Shown here in pieces: positions 1 to 10,100 of a stretch of DNA of 18,432 nt. The position numbers were made by a program, and so were the translations under genes. The notes beneath the pieces are model-generated. The model was not told where the DNA came from, searched no databases, and was given only the letters and a program-made list of their open reading frames with translations. The stretch is from Pseudomonadota bacterium. GTDB lineage: Bacteria; Pseudomonadota; Gammaproteobacteria; Burkholderiales; Thiobacillaceae. Location: assembly GCA_021836225.1 (NCBI GenBank), contig JAKBJA010000078.1, forward strand, positions 1-18,432. Direction: 5' to 3'. How positions within the stretch are numbered: the stretch's first letter is position 1; every line of letters starts with the position of its first letter.

Positions 1-1609
1 GCAGCCGTTCGCCATAGCGGAAATGCACGGGCGTGGATTTGCCGAACTCGAGTCCGTCGAGGGACCAGGCGTAGCGCTCCATGTTGCCGGTCAGATGCAG
101 TTCGATCTCGCGCTCGGGGCCGCGCGGGTCGATCGGCCCGCCTATCGTGTGCAGATCGGCGTAGGTGAGCACTCGGCGGCCGTTGTTGCGCAGGCCAATC
201 CCGGGGTCGTCAAGATTGGTGCGCGCCATGTCCACCCGCATGTCGGTGCTCGGGCCATATTCGGTTTTTGCGTGGCGTGCCTGCGTGCTGGGTTTCGCCA
301 ATGTGCCGTCCATGGCCGTTGCGGCCGGCATGGCGTGCTTGCTGTGGTCCATGGCCATTCCGCCGTGGTTCATGCCGCTCATGCCGGCCGTCCCGTTCTT
401 GCCGCCGGAACTGCCGTGATCCATACCGGCCATACCGCCGCCCATGTCGCCCATCATGTCTGTCATGGTCAGGCTTTCGGGCTTGTCCGGCTTCGGCACC
501 GCGGCAGCCGGCCCGTGACGGGTGGCGAGCGTGCCGCGCGCGAAGCCGGTGCGATCCATCGACTGCGCGAAGATCGTGTAGGCGTCATCCGTGGGGGTGA
601 CGATCACGTCGTAGGTTTCGGCCACCCCGATGCGGATCTCATCCACCGTGACGGGCTCGACGTCCTGGCCGTCGGCCTGCACCACGGTCATCTTCAGCCC
701 GGGAATGCGCACGTCGAAGAACGTCATCGCGCCGGAGTTGATCAAACGCAGCCGCACGCGCTCGCCCGGGCGGAACAGCCCGGTCCAGTTACCGGCCGGG
801 GTGCTGCCGTTAACAAGATAGGTGTAGGTGTAAGCGGAGATGTCGGCCAGATCGGTCGGGTTCATGCGCATCTCGTTCCACATCTTGCGCTTGTCGAACG
901 CCGCCTTGAATCCGTCGCGCGAGACGTCGCGAAAGAAATCGACCACCGTGGGCTGATTGAAGTTGTAGTAATCGCTTTGCATCTTGAGCTTGGAAAAGAC
1001 GCGCATCGGATCTTCGTCGGTCCAGTCCGACAGCTGCACGACGTAGTCGCGATCCGCCTGGATCGTCTCGCCGCCCGCCGCTTCGATCACGATGGCGCCG
1101 TACATGCCGGTCTGCTCCTGCATGCCGGAATGCGAGTGGTACCAGTAGGTGCCGGTCTGCTCGACCTTGAAGCGGTAGGTGAAGGTTTCTCCCGACGGGA
1201 TGCCCTTGAAGCTGATTCCCGGCACCCCGTCCATGTCGAAGGGCAAGAGAATGCCGTGCCAGTGAATGGAGGTGTCTACTGGGAGCCGGTTGGTGACGCG
1301 GATGGTCACGGTATCGCCCTCCCGCCAGCGCAGCGTGGGCGCCGGGATCGAACCGTTGATGGTCGTCGCCATGCGCGGCGTCCCGGTGAAGTTGACCGGC
1401 GTTTCCGCGATCACGAGGTCAAATTCGGTACCCTGGAGGACCGGGGCGCTGCCTGTCGTGGTGGCGGCGGCATTTGCCCAGACCGGCTTGATGGCCGACG
1501 GCAAGCCCAGCAGAAGACCGCCCGCCGCAAGCCCCTGAACGAAGCGGCGGCGCGGCAAATTCGGCACCGCCAAAGAAAGTGAAGAATGAGGCATTGAATA
1601 ATGTTTCAT
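1..1609 (-). CDS. copA: CopA/PcoA-type periplasmic multicopper oxidase (3' end beyond window)
   Basis: Copper-resistance multicopper oxidase, thought to oxidise Cu(I) to less toxic Cu(II) in the periplasm. About 536 residues are visible; family members are roughly 600, so the last cupredoxin domain with its C-terminal copper ligands lies outside. The N-terminus carries a twin-arginine signal (PRRRFVQG, about residues 19-26, followed by a Gly/Leu-rich core). Copper-ligand motifs seen are HWHG (116-119) and WYHSH (156-160). A Met/His-rich stretch (MxxM, MDH and MNH repeats, encoded around positions 310-470) is typical of CopA and probably binds extra Cu(I). The visible part ends in FRYGERL, the usual entry to the last domain. 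The start at 1609 is preferred because a GGAG lies about 11 nt upstream; an in-frame ATG at 1594 has none. The gene is divergent from copR with the putative CopR box between. Identity is secure; the symbol could equally be pcoA. Confidence 0.93.
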   Translation of the reverse strand, partial: MKHYSMPHSSLSLAVPNLPRRRFVQGLAAGGLLLGLPSAIKPVWANAAATTTGSAPVLQGTEFDLVIAETPVNFTGTPRMATTINGSIPAPTLRWREGDTVTIRVTNRLPVDTSIHWHGILLPFDMDGVPGISFKGIPSGETFTYRFKVEQTGTYWYHSHSGMQEQTGMYGAIVIEAAGGETIQADRDYVVQLSDWTDEDPMRVFSKLKMQSDYYNFNQPTVVDFFRDVSRDGFKAAFDKRKMWNEMRMNPTDLADISAYTYTYLVNGSTPAGNWTGLFRPGERVRLRLINSGAMTFFDVRIPGLKMTVVQADGQDVEPVTVDEIRIGVAETYDVIVTPTDDAYTIFAQSMDRTGFARGTLATRHGPAAAVPKPDKPESLTMTDMMGDMGGGMAGMDHGSSGGKNGTAGMSGMNHGGMAMDHSKHAMPAATAMDGTLAKPSTQARHAKTEYGPSTDMRVDMARTNLDDPGIGLRNNGRRVLTYADLHTIGGPIDPRGPEREIELHLTGNMERYAWSLDGLEFGKSTPVHFRYGERL

Positions 1610-1634
1610 GTGGGGCTGCTCTCCAATTCAGATT

Positions 1635-1737
1635 TGGCTGCATCCTGAGGGGGCACACCCAACATCAAACTGACGGCTGAATTACAAATCTGTAATGCGA
1701 TGTTTCTGCAGGCGTGCGCTGTGGCAGGATGCAGCCA
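1635..1737. repeat. 13-bp perfect inverted repeat flanking the cop box
   Basis: TGGCTGCATCCTG at 1635-1647 is the exact reverse complement of CAGGATGCAGCCA at 1725-1737. The arms lie almost symmetrically around the ATTACA dyad: 33 nt on the copA side and 28 nt on the copR side. Each divergent transcript would therefore carry CAGGATGCAGCCA in its leader. It could be a duplicated promoter or leader element, a second protein-binding site, or a cruciform. The match is exact; the role is unknown. Confidence 0.8.
1681..1696. promoter_or_regulatory. Putative CopR operator (cop box) between copA and copR
   Basis: ATTACAAATCTGTAAT is a perfect 6+6 bp inverted repeat with a 4-nt spacer. It sits between the divergent copA and copR starts. 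OmpR-family metal regulators (CusR, CopR, PcoR) bind dyads of this general form between the genes they control, so it is the best candidate for the operator driving both directions. No clear sigma-70 -35/-10 pair was identified on either side. The dyad is seen directly; its function is inferred. Confidence 0.75.
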
Positions 1738-1757
1738 TCCAAGTTAGTCTCCTGAAC

Positions 1758-2450
1758 ATGAAAATCCTGATCGTCGAAGACGAGCCCAAGACGGGCGATT
1801 ACCTGAAGCAGGGGCTCACCGAGGCCGGCTTCATCACCGACCTGGCGCGCGACGGATGGGACGGGCTGGAACTGGCCAAAACCGGCCACTACGAGCTGAT
1901 GATCCTGGATGTGATGCTGCCCGGCATCAACGGCTGGCAGGTGCTCGAAGGCGTGCGCCGGGCCGGGGTCGACATGCCGGTGCTGTTCCTGACGGCGCGC
2001 GATCAGGTCGAGGACCGGGTCAAGGGGCTGGAGCTGGGTGCCGACGATTATCTGGTAAAGCCCTTCGCCTTTGCAGAACTTCTGGCCCGGGTGCGCAGCC
2101 TGGTGCGCCGCGGACATGGCAGCCTGGAATCCACCGTTCTCAAGGCGGCTGACCTGGAACTCGATCTGCTGCGGCGACGTGCCACGCGGGCGGGGCGAAA
2201 GATCGAACTGACCGCCAAGGAGTTTGCCCTGCTGGAGCTGTTTCTGCGCCGACCGGGCGAAGTGCTACCGCGCAGCCTGATTGCCTCGCAGGTCTGGGAC
2301 ATGAACTTCGATTCCGACACCAACGTCATCGACGTGGCGGTACGCCGGCTACGGGTCAAGATAGACGAGGGTTTTGAATCCAGGCTCATCCATACCGTGC
2401 GCGGGATGGGCTATGTGCTGGAAGCCGGCCCGGAAGGCGCGGCCCCATGA
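1758..2450 (+). CDS. copR: CopR/CusR-type copper response regulator
   Basis: OmpR/PhoB-family regulator of 230 residues. The N-terminal receiver domain has the acidic pocket (VEDE, residues 6-9), the phospho-acceptor D51 in MILDVMLPG, the conserved Thr in FLTARD and the Lys in LVKPF. The C-terminal winged-helix domain has the family signatures [13 protein letters not shown] and [17 protein letters not shown] and ends in [10 protein letters not shown]. It is predicted to be phosphorylated by CopS and to bind the dyad at 1681-1696, activating copA and probably the Cus genes downstream. The start at 1758 (MKILIVEDE) fits the family exactly; a longer in-frame reading from 1695 only adds unconserved residues. 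There is no strong Shine-Dalgarno sequence. Its end overlaps copS by 4 nt (ATGA), indicating translational coupling. Confidence 0.95.
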   Translation: MKILIVEDEPKTGDYLKQGLTEAGFITDLARDGWDGLELAKTGHYELMILDVMLPGINGWQVLEGVRRAGVDMPVLFLTARDQVEDRVKGLELGADDYLVKPFAFAELLARVRSLVRRGHGSLESTVLKAADLELDLLRRRATRAGRKIELTAKEFALLELFLRRPGEVLPRSLIASQVWDMNFDSDTNVIDVAVRRLRVKIDEGFESRLIHTVRGMGYVLEAGPEGAAP

Positions 2451-3841
2451 AATCCCTCTCGCTGACCACCCGGATCAGCCTGCTCTTTGCCGTGGCCGCG
2501 GCGCTGGTCCTGCTCGTAACGGGCTATTTCCTGATGCAAGAGGTGGAAGCCCATTTTGAAGAGGAGGACCGGATCGAACTCAATGGCAAGCTGGCGCTCG
2601 TCCGCAACCTGCTCCTGCAAGCCACGAACAGCAAAACGCTGGACCGCCTGCCCGAGCACCTGGATGATGCCCTGGTCGGCCATCATGGGCTCGCCGTCGT
2701 CGTGACCGATGCGACAGGGGATATCTGGTTCGCCACCGCGGGCGCGGATTTCCCGGGCGCGCTGCTGCAAACCTGTCAGGCGCGGCCAGCAGCGTGTACG
2801 GAAGGGACTTTGCATCAATGGGTGTATCAGGGTGTCAGCCATCGGGGCATGGCCATGTCGATCATGGCAGGCAGCGGCGGGCCCTATACCGTGGCCGTGG
2901 CACAGGACATCGAGCACCATGCGCTTTTCATGGACACGTTCCGCTCTGTGCTTGGAATCGCCATTGCGCTGGCCGCTCTGGCCACGGCGGGTCTGGGCTG
3001 GGTCGTTACCCGATGGGGGCTCGTGCCCTTGCGCCAGGTCACCGACACCGTGGCCGGAATTTCCGTTGAACGTCTTGGCGCGCGCCTTCCGGCTTCGGGA
3101 CTTCCGACCGAACTCATGCCGCTCGCAGTCGCATTCAATGCCATGCTGGCTCGCCTGGACGATTCCTTCCGGAGGCTCTCCGAGTTCTCTTCGAATATCG
3201 CGCACGAACTGCGCACCCCCATTTCCAACCTCATGACCCAAACCCAGGTGGCACTTTCCGGTGCGCGCGATAACAACGAATACAAGGAAATCCTGTACTC
3301 CAGCCTGGAAGAATACGAACGCATGGCCCAGATGGTCGGCGACATGCTCTATCTCGCCCAGGCCGACAACGGCCTCCTCGCACCGGGCCGGGAAAGCGTC
3401 AACCTTGCCGATGAAACACAGGGCCTGTTCGATTATTTCGAAGCGTGGGCAGAGGAGCGCGGCGTTTCGCTGGCCCAAACGGGATCGGCCACCGTGCCGG
3501 GCGACCGGCTGATGCTGCGGCGTGCGCTCAGCAATCTCATATCGAATGCCATTCGGCATACGCCATCCGGCCAGACCGTGCGCGTGTCGCTGGCGATGCA
3601 CGGCGACAAGGCCGTCATTGCCGTCGAGAATCCCGGCCCGGAAATTCCGGCCGAGCACCTTCCCCGGCTGTTCGACCGTTTCTACCGCATCGACCCTTCG
3701 CGTCAACGCAAAGGCGATGGCGCCGGGCTGGGGCTTGCCATTGTCAAATCCATCATCGACGCGCATGGGGGTTCGATCAAAGTCGCATCCGCCAATCAGG
3801 CGACGCAGTTCCAGCTCAGCTTGCCTGCCATGCCCGGATAA
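2447..3841 (+). CDS. copS: CopS/CusS-type heavy-metal sensor histidine kinase
   Basis: Inner-membrane sensor kinase of 464 residues, normal for the heavy-metal sensor kinase family. There is a TM helix at about 8-29, a periplasmic sensor region at about 30-160, a second TM helix at about 163-185 and a HAMP linker ending near residue 238. The dimerisation/phosphoacceptor helix follows, with H253 in IAHELRTPI. The ATPase domain shows the N-box ([10 protein letters not shown]367), the family's modified G1 region (VENPGPEIP), the F-box region LFDRFYRID and the G2 loop [12 protein letters not shown]. It should sense periplasmic Cu(I)/Ag(I) and phosphorylate CopR. Its start lies in the last codons of copR, so the two are coupled. 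No frameshift or missing catalytic residue is visible. Confidence 0.95.
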   Translation: MKSLSLTTRISLLFAVAAALVLLVTGYFLMQEVEAHFEEEDRIELNGKLALVRNLLLQATNSKTLDRLPEHLDDALVGHHGLAVVVTDATGDIWFATAGADFPGALLQTCQARPAACTEGTLHQWVYQGVSHRGMAMSIMAGSGGPYTVAVAQDIEHHALFMDTFRSVLGIAIALAALATAGLGWVVTRWGLVPLRQVTDTVAGISVERLGARLPASGLPTELMPLAVAFNAMLARLDDSFRRLSEFSSNIAHELRTPISNLMTQTQVALSGARDNNEYKEILYSSLEEYERMAQMVGDMLYLAQADNGLLAPGRESVNLADETQGLFDYFEAWAEERGVSLAQTGSATVPGDRLMLRRALSNLISNAIRHTPSGQTVRVSLAMHGDKAVIAVENPGPEIPAEHLPRLFDRFYRIDPSRQRKGDGAGLGLAIVKSIIDAHGGSIKVASANQATQFQLSLPAMPG

Positions 3842-3877
3842 TGTCCATGTCTCCTGCTAACGACTTCGTATGCCGCC

Positions 3878-3906
3878 TTGCCTGGCCGGGCCGCACACGC
3901 TACAGT
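3878..3906 (+). promoter_or_regulatory. Candidate sigma-70 promoter giving a (near) leaderless transcript
   Basis: TTGCCT (3878-3883), a 17-nt spacer and TACAGT (3901-3906) resemble -35 and -10 boxes. The -10 ends only 6 nt before the ATG at 3913, so transcription would begin at or beside the start codon. No ribosome-binding site lies in front of that ATG. Inferred from sequence only. Confidence 0.4.
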
Positions 3907-3912
3907 CAAACC

Positions 3913-4260
3913 ATGCGTCGACTCCGGGCATTCCTCTTCCTGCTGCTTTCCATTGCGGTGCCGCTACAGGGCTACGCGCATTTTGCGCAGCCGCTGGTGC
4001 CCTGCCCGATGGAAGTCACCGCCATGATGGCGATGGTGGATGTGGACGCCGCGCACGATTGCTGCGACGAATCCGGCTCACCGACCGGCAAGCCCTGCAA
4101 GGCCGGCCAGCCCTGCCAGACCGGCGGCCAGCATTTTTCGGTTTCCACGCTCGACGTGCTGGCGCAGGAGCCGGTTCCGGCCACCCGCTTCCCGCACATC
4201 GCCGCGGACATGTTCTCCTTCGATCCTGCCGCCGCCTGGCGACCGCCGGCTCAACCCTGA
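3913..4260 (+). CDS. Small exported Cys/Met-rich protein leading the Cus operon (CzcI-like position)
   Basis: A 115-residue protein with a clear Sec signal (MRRLRAF, a Leu/Ile core, cleavage probably after GYA at residue 22). The mature part is rich in soft-metal ligands: Cys31, the pair Cys50-Cys51, Cys62, Cys68, and Met33, 38, 39 and 41. It has the same plan as the His-rich protein at 10483-10851 (MRR-type signal, metal-ligand-rich middle, Pro/Ala-rich tail). It likewise sits just before an outer-membrane efflux gene, the position of CzcI in czcICBA operons. Such proteins are usually annotated as hypothetical; a role as periplasmic Cu(I)/Ag(I) buffer or modulator of the exporter is inference. 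The start was chosen for its signal peptide; there is no Shine-Dalgarno sequence, and a promoter-like pair ends 6 nt upstream. Confidence 0.8.
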   Translation: MRRLRAFLFLLLSIAVPLQGYAHFAQPLVPCPMEVTAMMAMVDVDAAHDCCDESGSPTGKPCKAGQPCQTGGQHFSVSTLDVLAQEPVPATRFPHIAADMFSFDPAAAWRPPAQP

Positions 4261-4284
4261 CTCCCTGAACCGAGTGCTGCACTG

Positions 4285-4302
4285 CGTCCGCCCGCGCGGA
4301 CG
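4285..4302 (+). other. RNA hairpin between lead gene and outer-membrane efflux gene
   Basis: CGTCCGC / CCGC / GCGGACG forms a perfect 7-bp GC stem with a 4-nt loop in the 113-nt gap between the small Cys/Met protein and the OMF gene. No U-run follows, so it is not a standard terminator. It may stabilise or separate segments of the operon mRNA. The structure is seen; its function is not known. Confidence 0.45.
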
Positions 4303-4373
4303 TCGCTGCATCCGTTTCGCGCCATCGCACCGCTGCTGGTCCGAGAGGCGCCGTTCTCCCAAGGAGTTGGAAC

Positions 4374-5663
4374 ATGGTCATTTCCCAGTCTGCCGCCCGC
4401 CTGTGGCGGCCCCCGGTTTGCCGCACGGCTGTGCTGCTCGTGTGGGCGGGCCTCACCGGATCGGTCTGTGCCGGAACGCTTTCATTCGACGACGCGCTGG
4501 CGCTGGCCGTGCGCGAAACGCCCGCACTGCGCGCGGAGTCGGCGCAGATCGATGCGGCCCGCCAGGCGGCGATCCCGGCCGGCGAACTGCCCGACCCGAA
4601 ACTTGCACTCGGCATCGACAACCTGCCCATCGAGGGGCCCGACCGCTTCAGCCTCGGTAGCGAACCGATGACCATGCAGCGCATCGGCGTCATGCAGGAA
4701 TTCCCCAATGAGGCCAAACGCGGTGCGCGTGTGGAGGCTGCGCGTGGCCGGGTTGCGTTGAGCGAGGCGCAGACCCGCATCACCCGGCTCGCCGTGCTGC
4801 GCGAAACCGCAGTGGCCTGGATTGCGCGCGATGCGGTCGAGCGCCAGCTTGCTCGCATCGATGCACTGGATAGCGAGAACCGCCTGTTCGACGCTGTCGT
4901 GCGTGCCCGCATTGCCGGCGGCCAGGGCAGCGCACTGGATGCGGTGGCGTCGCGCCAGGAAGCCGCGATGATCGAGGCGCGCCGGGACGAACTCACCGCG
5001 CGCCGTCAACAAGCCCTTGCCGCGCTCAGACGCTGGGTGGGCCCGCGTGCAGCGGCGCCCCTCAAAGGGGCTGCGCCGGACTGGCCCATTGCGCGCGACA
5101 CGCTTGAACACGCACTGCACGGGCATCCGGAACTGGCGATCTTCGACCCCAAGGGGCGTGTGCTGGACGCCGAGGTGGCCGAAGCCAAAGCCGACAAGAA
5201 ACCGGACTGGGCACTGGAACTGGCGTACGCGAAGCGCGGCTCGCAGTTCGGCGACATGGCCATGGTGCAGGTGAGTTTTGAACTGCCCCTGTTTGCCGCC
5301 CACCGACAGGATCCGAAAATCGCGGCCAAGCTTGCCGAGCGCATGGGGCTGGATGCCGAACGCGAAGCGGTGTTGCGCGAACACGCTGCGATGCTGGAAG
5401 CGGATTTTGCCGAATACCAGCGTCTCGTCAGCGCCGTCAAACGCCAGCGCGACGTGCTGTTGCCACTGGCCGACGAGAAAGCGGATCTGGCTTTGGCCAG
5501 CTGGCGCGGCGGCAAGGGTGAACTCGTCGACCTGGTGATGGCGCGGCGAGAACGCATCGACGCCGAACTCACGGCCATCGCGCTCGAAGGCGCGCGCCGG
5601 CAGATGGCTGCGCGTCTTCATTACGCCTATAGCGACCCCACTGCGACTGGAGAAAAACAATGA
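4374..5663 (+). CDS. cusC: CusC-type outer-membrane efflux channel (TolC family)
   Basis: Outer-membrane channel of a tripartite metal exporter, 429 residues, usual for CzcC/CusC-like proteins. An N-terminal signal peptide ends near residue 34 (SVCAG). The mature start LSFDDALALAV is the typical first OEP repeat. Long Ala/Glu/Arg-rich helices form the coiled-coil barrel, with the two-fold repeat visible as LADEKADLALASWRGG near the C-terminus. It docks with the adaptor and RND pump encoded immediately downstream to expel Cu(I)/Ag(I) across the outer membrane. The start is fixed by AAGGAG at 4361-4366, 7 nt before the ATG. Its stop overlaps the cusB start by 4 nt (ATGA). Substrate is assigned from the CusA partner, not from this protein alone. 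Confidence 0.88.
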   Translation: MVISQSAARLWRPPVCRTAVLLVWAGLTGSVCAGTLSFDDALALAVRETPALRAESAQIDAARQAAIPAGELPDPKLALGIDNLPIEGPDRFSLGSEPMTMQRIGVMQEFPNEAKRGARVEAARGRVALSEAQTRITRLAVLRETAVAWIARDAVERQLARIDALDSENRLFDAVVRARIAGGQGSALDAVASRQEAAMIEARRDELTARRQQALAALRRWVGPRAAAPLKGAAPDWPIARDTLEHALHGHPELAIFDPKGRVLDAEVAEAKADKKPDWALELAYAKRGSQFGDMAMVQVSFELPLFAAHRQDPKIAAKLAERMGLDAEREAVLREHAAMLEADFAEYQRLVSAVKRQRDVLLPLADEKADLALASWRGGKGELVDLVMARRERIDAELTAIALEGARRQMAARLHYAYSDPTATGEKQ

Positions 5664-7150
5664 ACCGCCAAACGATTAAAAAAGCCATTCTGGGTTTCTT
5701 CATTGTGGTTGCGCTGCTCGCGGTGGGTGTGGCGGCTGGCCTGTGGTGGGAAAGAAGCCGGGCGCCGGGCGGCAGGATGGATATGTCTGCCGACGCCGCA
5801 CCAGGCGAACCCGCCGTGCTGTACTGGTACGACCCCATGTATCCGACCCAGAAGTTCGACAAGCCCGGCAAGTCGCCTTTCATGGACATGGAGCTGGTGC
5901 CGAAATACGCCGACGAAGGCGGCGATGACGCGAGCGTAAAAATCAGTCCCGGTGTATCGCAGAATCTGGGCGTGCGTCTGGCGACCGTCACGCGCGCAAC
6001 GCTGGACTCGACGGTGACGGCGACCGGGATTGTCGATTTCAACGAACGCGATGTCGCCATCGTGCAGGCGCGCACCGGCGGATTCGTGGAACGCGTGGCC
6101 CAGCTGGCGCCCAACGACGTGATCGATTCCGGTGCCTTCATCGCCGAATTGCTGGTGCCGGAATGGGCCGCGTTGCAGGAAGAATATTTGGCGCTCAAGG
6201 CGCTGGGCGACCCCGCGCTGGAAGAGGCGGCGCGCGCGCGGATGCGTCTGGGCGGCATGCCCGAAAGCCTGATCCGGGAGGTGGCCGCAAGCGGCAGGAT
6301 CAGAAACCGCATCGCGATCACCGCCCCGCGCGGCGGGGTGATCCAGTCGCTCGACGTGCGCCCCGGCATGACGCTCATGGCCGGCCAGACCCTGGCGCGC
6401 ATCAACGGCATCGGCACGGTCTGGCTGGATGTGGCAGTGCCGGAATCGCAGGCCGGCGCGGTGCGGGTGGGCCAGTCCGCCGAGGCGGCGTTTGCCGCGT
6501 TTCCGGGCAAGCCGATGCAGGGCCGCGTCACCGCCCTGCTGCCGACGCTGAACGACGCCGCGCGCGCTCTCAGGGTGCGGGTCGAACTGCCCAACCCGGA
6601 CGGACGCCTGCGGCCGGGCTTGTCCGCCCAGGTCAGTCTCACGGGCAGCGGCGGCGAATCGGCGCTGCGCGTGCCGACCGAAGCGGTGATCCGCACCGGT
6701 CGCCGCGCGCTCGTCATCGTGGCGGAGACGGAGGGACGCTATCGCCCGGTCGAGGTCGTCCTCGGCCCCGAGTCCGGCAACGACACCGTCATCCTTTCCG
6801 GCCTCGACGAAGGCCAAAGCATCGTGGCCAGCGGCCAGTTCCTGATCGACTCCGAAGCCAGCCTGCAGGGGATCGTTGCGCGAGGCTCCGAGTCGGCCGC
6901 AGCCATGCCCGCACCGCTTGCGCTGCATGAGGCGGACGCCGTGATCGATGAGGTGTCCGATGCCTATGTGACGCTTTCCCACGGCCCCTTCAAGACGCTG
7001 TCGATGCCCGGCATGACCATGGAGTTTGCGCTGGCCCGACCTGAACTCGCCAAGGGGCTGAAGGCGGGCGACCGGGTGCGTGCCGGGGTGCGCGAAACCG
7101 ACGACGGGCTGGTGGTCGAGAAGCTCGACAAGACCGGTGGCGCACAATGA
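5660..7150 (+). CDS. cusB: CusB/SilB-type membrane-fusion adaptor with C-terminal CusF-like domain
   Basis: Periplasmic adaptor of 496 residues, longer than classical CusB. Residues about 8-28 form an N-terminal membrane anchor. Residues 54-83 are a heavy-metal-binding domain of the YxxxM-P type (YWYDPMYP to [10 protein letters not shown]); here Asp replaces the Cys found in many relatives (CPMHP form). Then come the barrel-sandwich/alpha-hairpin core ([20 protein letters not shown] and later [13 protein letters not shown]) and a beta-barrel/membrane-proximal region to about 400. Residues 421-490 are a fused CusF-like domain with H441, M452 and M454, the ligand pattern of the CusF copper chaperone. 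The Trp that CusF uses next to Cu(I) is M449 here. Fusion of CusF to the adaptor is known in SilB-type proteins. GGAG at 5649-5652 precedes the start. It overlaps cusC and cusA by 4 nt each, giving a tight operon. Confidence 0.92.
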   Translation: MNRQTIKKAILGFFIVVALLAVGVAAGLWWERSRAPGGRMDMSADAAPGEPAVLYWYDPMYPTQKFDKPGKSPFMDMELVPKYADEGGDDASVKISPGVSQNLGVRLATVTRATLDSTVTATGIVDFNERDVAIVQARTGGFVERVAQLAPNDVIDSGAFIAELLVPEWAALQEEYLALKALGDPALEEAARARMRLGGMPESLIREVAASGRIRNRIAITAPRGGVIQSLDVRPGMTLMAGQTLARINGIGTVWLDVAVPESQAGAVRVGQSAEAAFAAFPGKPMQGRVTALLPTLNDAARALRVRVELPNPDGRLRPGLSAQVSLTGSGGESALRVPTEAVIRTGRRALVIVAETEGRYRPVEVVLGPESGNDTVILSGLDEGQSIVASGQFLIDSEASLQGIVARGSESAAAMPAPLALHEADAVIDEVSDAYVTLSHGPFKTLSMPGMTMEFALARPELAKGLKAGDRVRAGVRETDDGLVVEKLDKTGGAQ

Positions 7151-10100
7151 TCGCCCGGCTCATCCACTGGTCGGTGGCCAACCGCTTCCTGGTTGTGCTG
7201 GCGACGCTGTTCACCGTGGCCTGGGGCATCTGGTCGGTGAAGACCACGCCGATCGACGCCCTGCCCGACCTGTCCGACGTACAGGTCATCATCCGCACCG
7301 CGTATCCGGGGCAGGCGCCGCAGATTGTCGAAAACCAGGTGACCTATCCGCTCGCCACCACCATGCTGTCGGTGCCGGGAGCGAAGACGGTGCGCGGGTT
7401 CTCCTTTTTCGGCGACAGCTTCGTGTATGTCATTTTCGAAGACGGCACCGATCTCTATTGGGCGCGTTCGCGGGTGCTGGAATATCTCAGCCAGGTGCAG
7501 AGCCGGATGCCTGAAACCGCCGTGCCGGCGCTGGGCCCGGACGCCACCGGGGTGGGCTGGATTTATCAGTACGCATTGGTCGACCGCACCGGCAAGCACG
7601 ACCTGGCGCAACTGCGCACCCTGCAGGACTGGTTTCTCAAGTACGAGCTGAAAACTCTGCCCAACGTGGCCGAAGTGGCGACCGTCGGCGGCATGGTCAA
7701 GCAGTATCAGGTGGTGCTCGATCCGGTGAAGCTCGCCAGCTTCGGCATCACGCACGATGAAGTGATCAAGGCGATCCGTTCGGCCAACCAGGAAACCGGT
7801 GGCGCCGTGCTGGAGCTCGCCGAGACCGAATTCATGGTGCGCGCCAGCGGCTATCTCAAGAGCATCGCCGACTTTCGCGACATTCCGCTGCGGCTGGCCG
7901 GCACGACGCCGGTCAGCCTGGGCGACGTGGCGCACATCCAGCTTGGCCCCGAAATGCGGCGCGGCATTTCCGAACTCAACGGCGAAGGCGAAGCCGTCGG
8001 CGGCATCGTGGTGCTGCGCTCGGGCAAGAACGCACGCGAGACCATCGCGGCCGTGAAAACCAGGCTCGACACGCTCAAGGCCAGCCTGCCGCCCGGTGTC
8101 GAAATCGTGCCGACCTACGACCGCAGCAAGCTGATCGACCGCGCGATCGACAACCTGACCCACAAGCTGATCGAGGAATTCATCGTCGTGGCGCTGGTGT
8201 GCGTGGTGTTCCTGTGGCATCTGCGCTCGTCGCTGGTGGCGATCGTTTCGCTGCCGTTGGGTGTGCTGATCGCCTTCATCATCATGCGTCAGCAGGGCGT
8301 CAACGCCAACATCATGTCGCTCGGCGGCATTGCCATCGCCATCGGCGCCATGGTCGACGCGGCGGTGGTGATGATCGAAAACGCCCACAAGAAAATCGAG
8401 CTCTGGAACCACGCGCATCCCGGTGCAACGCTGGAAGGCGAGACGCGCTGGAACGTGGTAACCGACGCCGCCAGCGAGGTCGGCCCGGCGCTGTTCTTCT
8501 CGCTCTTGATCATCACGCTGTCCTTCATTCCGGTGTTCACGCTGGAAGCGCAGGAGGGGCGTTTGTTCGGCCCGCTGGCCTTCACCAAGACCTACGCCAT
8601 GGCGGCGGCGGCCGGCCTCTCGGTGACGCTGATTCCGGTGCTGATGGGCTACTGGATCCGCGGCCGGATTCCCGACGAGACGAGGAACCCGCTCAACCGC
8701 TGGCTGATTCGTGCCTACCAGCCGCTGCTGGACGCCGTGCTCAGGCACCCTAGGCTCACGCTGGCCGCGGCCGTGCTGATTTTCCTCACCGCGCTGTGGC
8801 CAATGAGCCGCCTGGGCGGCGAATTTCTGCCGCCGCTGGACGAGGGCGACCTGCTCTACATGCCGTCGGCCTTGCCGGGGCTGTCGGCGCAAAAGGCGTC
8901 CGAGCTGCTGCAGCAGACGAACCGGCTGATCAAGAGCGTGCCCGAGGTGGCCAGCGTCCACGGCAAGGCCGGGCGCGCCGAAACCGCCACCGATCCGGCG
9001 CCGCTGGAAATGTTCGAGACCACCATCCAGTTCAAGCCGCGCGAAGCATGGCGGCCGGGCATGACGCCGGACAAGCTGGTCGAGGAACTGGATCGCGCGG
9101 TCAGGGTGCCGGGGCTCGCCAACATCTGGATTCCGCCCATCCGCAACCGCATCGACATGCTCGCCACCGGCATCAAGAGTCCGGTCGGGGTCAAGATCGC
9201 CGGCAGCAATCTGGCCGATATCGACCGCATCGCCCAGGACGTCGAGCGCATCGCCAGGACCGTGCCCGGCGTGTCGTCTGCGCTGGCCGAGCGGCTCACC
9301 GGCGGCCGCTACATCGACGTCGACATCGATCGTGCCGCCGCGGCGCGCTATGGCATGAACATCGGCGACGTGCAGTCGGCGGTGGCCAACCTCATCGGCG
9401 GCGAGAACATCGGCGAAACGGTCGAAGGTCTGGCGCGCTATCCGATCAACGTGCGCTACCCGCGCGAATGGCGCGACACGCCCGCCAAGCTCGCCGCGCT
9501 GCCCATCCTCACGCCGAACGGCAGCCAGATCACGCTGGGCACGGTGGCCACGGTCAAGGTCACCGACGGCCCGCCCATGCTCAAGAGCGAGAATGCGCGG
9601 CCTTCGGGCTGGGTGTATGTCGACGTGCGCGGGCGCGATCTGGCGTCCACCGTGGCCGACCTGCAGGCTGCGGTGTCCGCCCAGGTCAGGCTCGAACCCG
9701 GCATGAGCCTGGCCTACTCCGGCCAGTTCGAGTTCATGGAACGCGCCAACGCGCGGCTGAAGCTCGTCGTGCCCGCCACGCTGCTGATCATCTTCGTGCT
9801 GCTCTATCTCACCTTCAGCCGCTTCGACGAGGCCGTACTCATCATGGCCACGCTGCCGTTCGCGCTGACCGGCGGCGTGTGGTTTCTCTATGCCCTGGAC
9901 TATCAGCTGTCGGTCGCCACCGGCGTCGGCTTCATCGCGCTGGCCGGGGTGTCGGCCGAGTTCGGCGTCATCATGCTGCTGTATCTGAAAAACGCCTGGG
10001 ACGCGAAAAAAGAGTCCGGCAAAACCGGCGAGGCCGACCTCGTCGACGCCATCCGCGAAGGTGCGGTACAGCGCGTGCGCCCCAAAGCGATGACCGTTGC

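Noticed and set aside
23..1582. A 519-codon open frame on the + strand opposite copA
   Set aside because: It is low-complexity His/Arg/Gly-rich translation antisense to a clearly recognisable CopA; an open antisense frame is common in GC-rich genes.
1671..1760. A sigma-70 promoter for copR (GTGGCA at 1721, TAGTCT at 1745)
   Set aside because: Both hexamers match poorly and the spacer is 18 nt; too weak to list as a feature.
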